Source of the DNA: Phycisphaera sp.
Lineage (GTDB): Bacteria > Planctomycetota > Phycisphaerae > Phycisphaerales > Phycisphaeraceae
Reading direction: 5' to 3'
Assembly: GCA_016125215.1 (NCBI GenBank)
Contig: WGMF01000035.1
Location: 1 to 64,000 of the forward strand
Length of the DNA: 64,000 nt
Part shown: piece by piece, positions 62,183 through 64,000 of the stretch
Position numbering within the stretch: the stretch's first letter is position 1
Layout of the letters: each line of letters starts with the position of its first letter
Translations under genes and position numbers: made by a program
Notes under the pieces: model-generated
Database searches by the model: none
Told to the model about the DNA's origin: nothing
The model's input: only the letters and a program-made list of their open reading frames with translations

Positions 62183-64000
62183 TCACATCGGCTGACCGTT
62201 GGGGAAGTAGCGATCAAGGATCGCCTGCACCCGTGCACGGACCTTGGCTGCGTAGGCTTCGTCGTAATCATTCCACCGCGCAGCGTGGTTGCGTTCGGTA
62301 GTGAAGCCTTTTTCGCTCGGCTCCTTGCCCCACCACTTGAGGGTAAACTCGCGGAAAGCGGCGTTGTCTTTAGGGATCAGGCTCTGGTACTTGACTAACA
62401 GGTTGTAAACCTTGTCCGAGGGTTTGAGGCCCGCGGCCTTGATGTCGGCGTCGGACTTTTCGTTGTCCTGCGTGGCGATACCCCAGAACGCGATGAGTGG
62501 TCGGAGGTCGGCACCCGCCGCCTGCGACAAGCGGAGCGTGTATTCATCGGTGTCCTTTGTGTCGCGCGGCCAGGGCTTGGAGTCCATGTCGTCCTGGTTG
62601 GCCATGTGCCAGAACTTGCCCAGCGCGTCCCAGCCGAACAGCCGGGCTATGTCGACGAACTTGGCGTGGCCCTTGGGCTGGTACTGCCTCTCATACCCGA
62701 GCATGCCCGTACCGTCGAGGAAGTGGTCGCACACCATCCATTCCACCGCGGTGGATTCGAGCGTGACGAAATCATTGTTGATCGTCAGGGACCGTCGGAA
62801 CGATTCGTTGAGTTCAACGCCCCAGCCCCTGCACAGCACGGGGACATACAGCAGGTTCACCGCGGACTCGCGGTCGCCTTCGTACTTGGGGAAGAGCATG
62901 CCGTGGCCCAACTCGTGGAACTCGTAACTGTGGGCGAACTGCGGGCCACGCACGAGGTGGTTGTCGTGGTACCCACCGTAGTCTTTTGTCGGGTCGTACC
63001 CACGGTTGACGCCGGGGTAGCCGGGGTGGAAGGCGCTGCCGCGCAACTGGAGGTCGACCTGGGCGTAGAGCGTTTCACGGCCGTACTGGTGCGGCCGGCC
63101 CATGAGGTCGTTGACGATGTCCATTGACTTGTCCCAGTCTTCCATGAGTTTGTCGGGGTCGTCGAGTTTGTAGACCCAGCTCGTGGGCACCTGCATCATG
63201 AACTTGTCGGACTGGAAGTCAGCCCACGGGGCCTTGCGGTTGCGTTCGACGTCACGCCATTGTTCGAGCGTGGTCTTGTCGAAGCTCTTCCACGAGAAAT
63301 AGGGCGACCGGGCGACGTTGCGGACAGTGACCTCCACGACACCCGCGTCGGCCTTGAGGGGGACTTCGATGTAGATGCCCCCGCCCAGCGGGTTGGCGAC
63401 TTTCGTTTCGATGCTCGTGATGTCATACACCGTTGAGACACGGTGCAGGCGCAACACACGGGGTTTATTGCTCAGGTCCCACGAGTGCGCCCCGACACGC
63501 ACCTGGTAGCCCTTGTTCACAAGCGACTCGGGCACGGTCACGGTCGCAATCGTTCCCGGCACGAGGTACGCCCCGGTCGGCTTGCGTGCGGGCAACTCCG
63601 CGCCGAGGATCGGCGCGCCCCAGGTCTCGGGGTAGCTGCCGTTGATCTTGACGGTGTAAGGCTCGGCTTCGATGGGGGCTTCGACCTTGCCGGGGAAGAG
63701 GTCGGCACACGCAAACCGCTGCCCGTCGAGCGCATGGCTGAACCTTTCGAGGCACGCGGGGTTGTAGGCTTCGTCCACGAGGTCCTGCATGACCCAGAAA
63801 ATCGCCCAGTGGATTTCGTCGCCCGCCTCCCGGCGTTTGGTGCTCAGGTTCTTGTAACCCACCCAGAGCGGGCTGAACCTGGTGTCATAAGTCTGCACGA
63901 GGTCGAAACAGGCCGTTATCAATTCTGCGCTGCGACCGATTTGATTCTTGTTGTCGTTGAGGGTCTTCGTGCAGGCGATGATCTGTTCGGGGGTCAACTC
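62183..64000 (-). CDS. M60-like (enhancin-type) zinc metallopeptidase, N-terminus missing
   Basis: At least 605 aa; the frame is open to the window edge, where GAG TTG precedes the first visible residues, so the true start lies outside. The C-terminal half carries the zinc motif HELGHGM with ELNESFRRSL some residues on, as in M60/enhancin peptidases that cleave mucin-like glycoproteins. Upstream are beta-rich, accessory-like segments (TVKINGSYPETWGAPILG, VYDITSIETKVANPLGGGIY). The downstream helical segment (WGIATQDNEKSDADIKAAGL) ends with LDRYFPNGQPM. A signal peptide could not be checked. It is the only complete-looking exported peptidase in the window. Confidence 0.82.
   Translation of the reverse strand, partial: ELTPEQIIACTKTLNDNKNQIGRSAELITACFDLVQTYDTRFSPLWVGYKNLSTKRREAGDEIHWAIFWVMQDLVDEAYNPACLERFSHALDGQRFACADLFPGKVEAPIEAEPYTVKINGSYPETWGAPILGAELPARKPTGAYLVPGTIATVTVPESLVNKGYQVRVGAHSWDLSNKPRVLRLHRVSTVYDITSIETKVANPLGGGIYIEVPLKADAGVVEVTVRNVARSPYFSWKSFDKTTLEQWRDVERNRKAPWADFQSDKFMMQVPTSWVYKLDDPDKLMEDWDKSMDIVNDLMGRPHQYGRETLYAQVDLQLRGSAFHPGYPGVNRGYDPTKDYGGYHDNHLVRGPQFAHSYEFHELGHGMLFPKYEGDRESAVNLLYVPVLCRGWGVELNESFRRSLTINNDFVTLESTAVEWMVCDHFLDGTGMLGYERQYQPKGHAKFVDIARLFGWDALGKFWHMANQDDMDSKPWPRDTKDTDEYTLRLSQAAGADLRPLIAFWGIATQDNEKSDADIKAAGLKPSDKVYNLLVKYQSLIPKDNAAFREFTLKWWGKEPSEKGFTTERNHAARWNDYDEAYAAKVRARVQAILDRYFPNGQPM

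Overview
The window reads as chromosomal DNA from a GC-rich planctomycete, most likely a Phycisphaerae-type marine or sediment polysaccharide degrader. Supporting signs are two PEP-CTERM proteins, a TIGR03067-type lipocalin-like protein, a MoxR/DUF58/BatA-type operon with giant membrane proteins, a type I sulfatase, a prepilin-like secreted protein, a XylR-type regulator and a system II (ResB/CcsA) cytochrome c assembly pair. The assignment is inferred from gene content; no rRNA or ribosomal protein gene is present to confirm it.

Layout. 0-5.2 kb: small housekeeping and sugar genes (lipocalin-like protein, DUF4432 epimerase-like protein, FmdB zinc ribbon, dihydrofolate reductase, cytosolic GH2 beta-mannosidase). 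5.3-22.1 kb: a long minus-strand run. It goes MoxR ATPase, DUF58, BatA-like protein, vWA/amidotransferase-like protein, a 1476-aa DUF4175-like membrane protein and a squalene-cyclase-fold protein, joined by overlaps or very short gaps. A secreted transglutaminase-like protein and a secreted protein with two degenerate thioredoxin folds follow. 22.3-24.3 kb: tRNA-Val, glucuronate isomerase and a STAS protein. 24.4-27.9 kb: a coiled-coil lipoprotein, a secreted protein with a CX4CH haem-like site, and a single-domain response regulator. 28-33.5 kb: an envelope/LPS-like group (acyltransferase, coiled-coil protein with a BRCT-like C-terminus, GT4, WaaP-like kinase, WaaE-like GT2). 33.7-36.5 kb: sulfatase, endonuclease IV and tRNA-Ser.

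36.6-50.1 kb looks like an accessory carbohydrate island beside tRNA-Ser and is visibly A/T-richer in places. It begins with a remnant of an IS3-type transposase OrfA. It then carries a sialate O-acetylesterase-like enzyme, a GH-A clan hydrolase, two overlapping paralogous secreted proteins (candidate polysaccharide lyases), an esterase and a prepilin-like protein. It ends with a tandemly duplicated PEP-CTERM/divergent-promoter module and a XylR-type regulator. 50.3-53.3 kb: PhyH dioxygenase, AraC regulator and D-2-hydroxyacid dehydrogenase. 53.4-56.5 kb: 2-oxoacid:ferredoxin oxidoreductase. 57-60.5 kb: lipoprotein, ResB and CcsA. 60.7-64 kb: alkyladenine glycosylase, degenerate aldo/keto reductase-like protein and an M60-like metallopeptidase running off the window edge.

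Non-coding structure is notable. A 27-nt palindromic repeat unit is shared by two intergenic sites about 19 kb apart. A 186-bp nested palindrome lies downstream of ccsA. GC-rich hairpins sit between two pairs of convergent genes. The strongest candidates for something undescribed are the PEP-CTERM module duplicated with conserved ends but different interiors, the paired lyase-like paralogues, and the membrane coiled-coil/BRCT-like protein.
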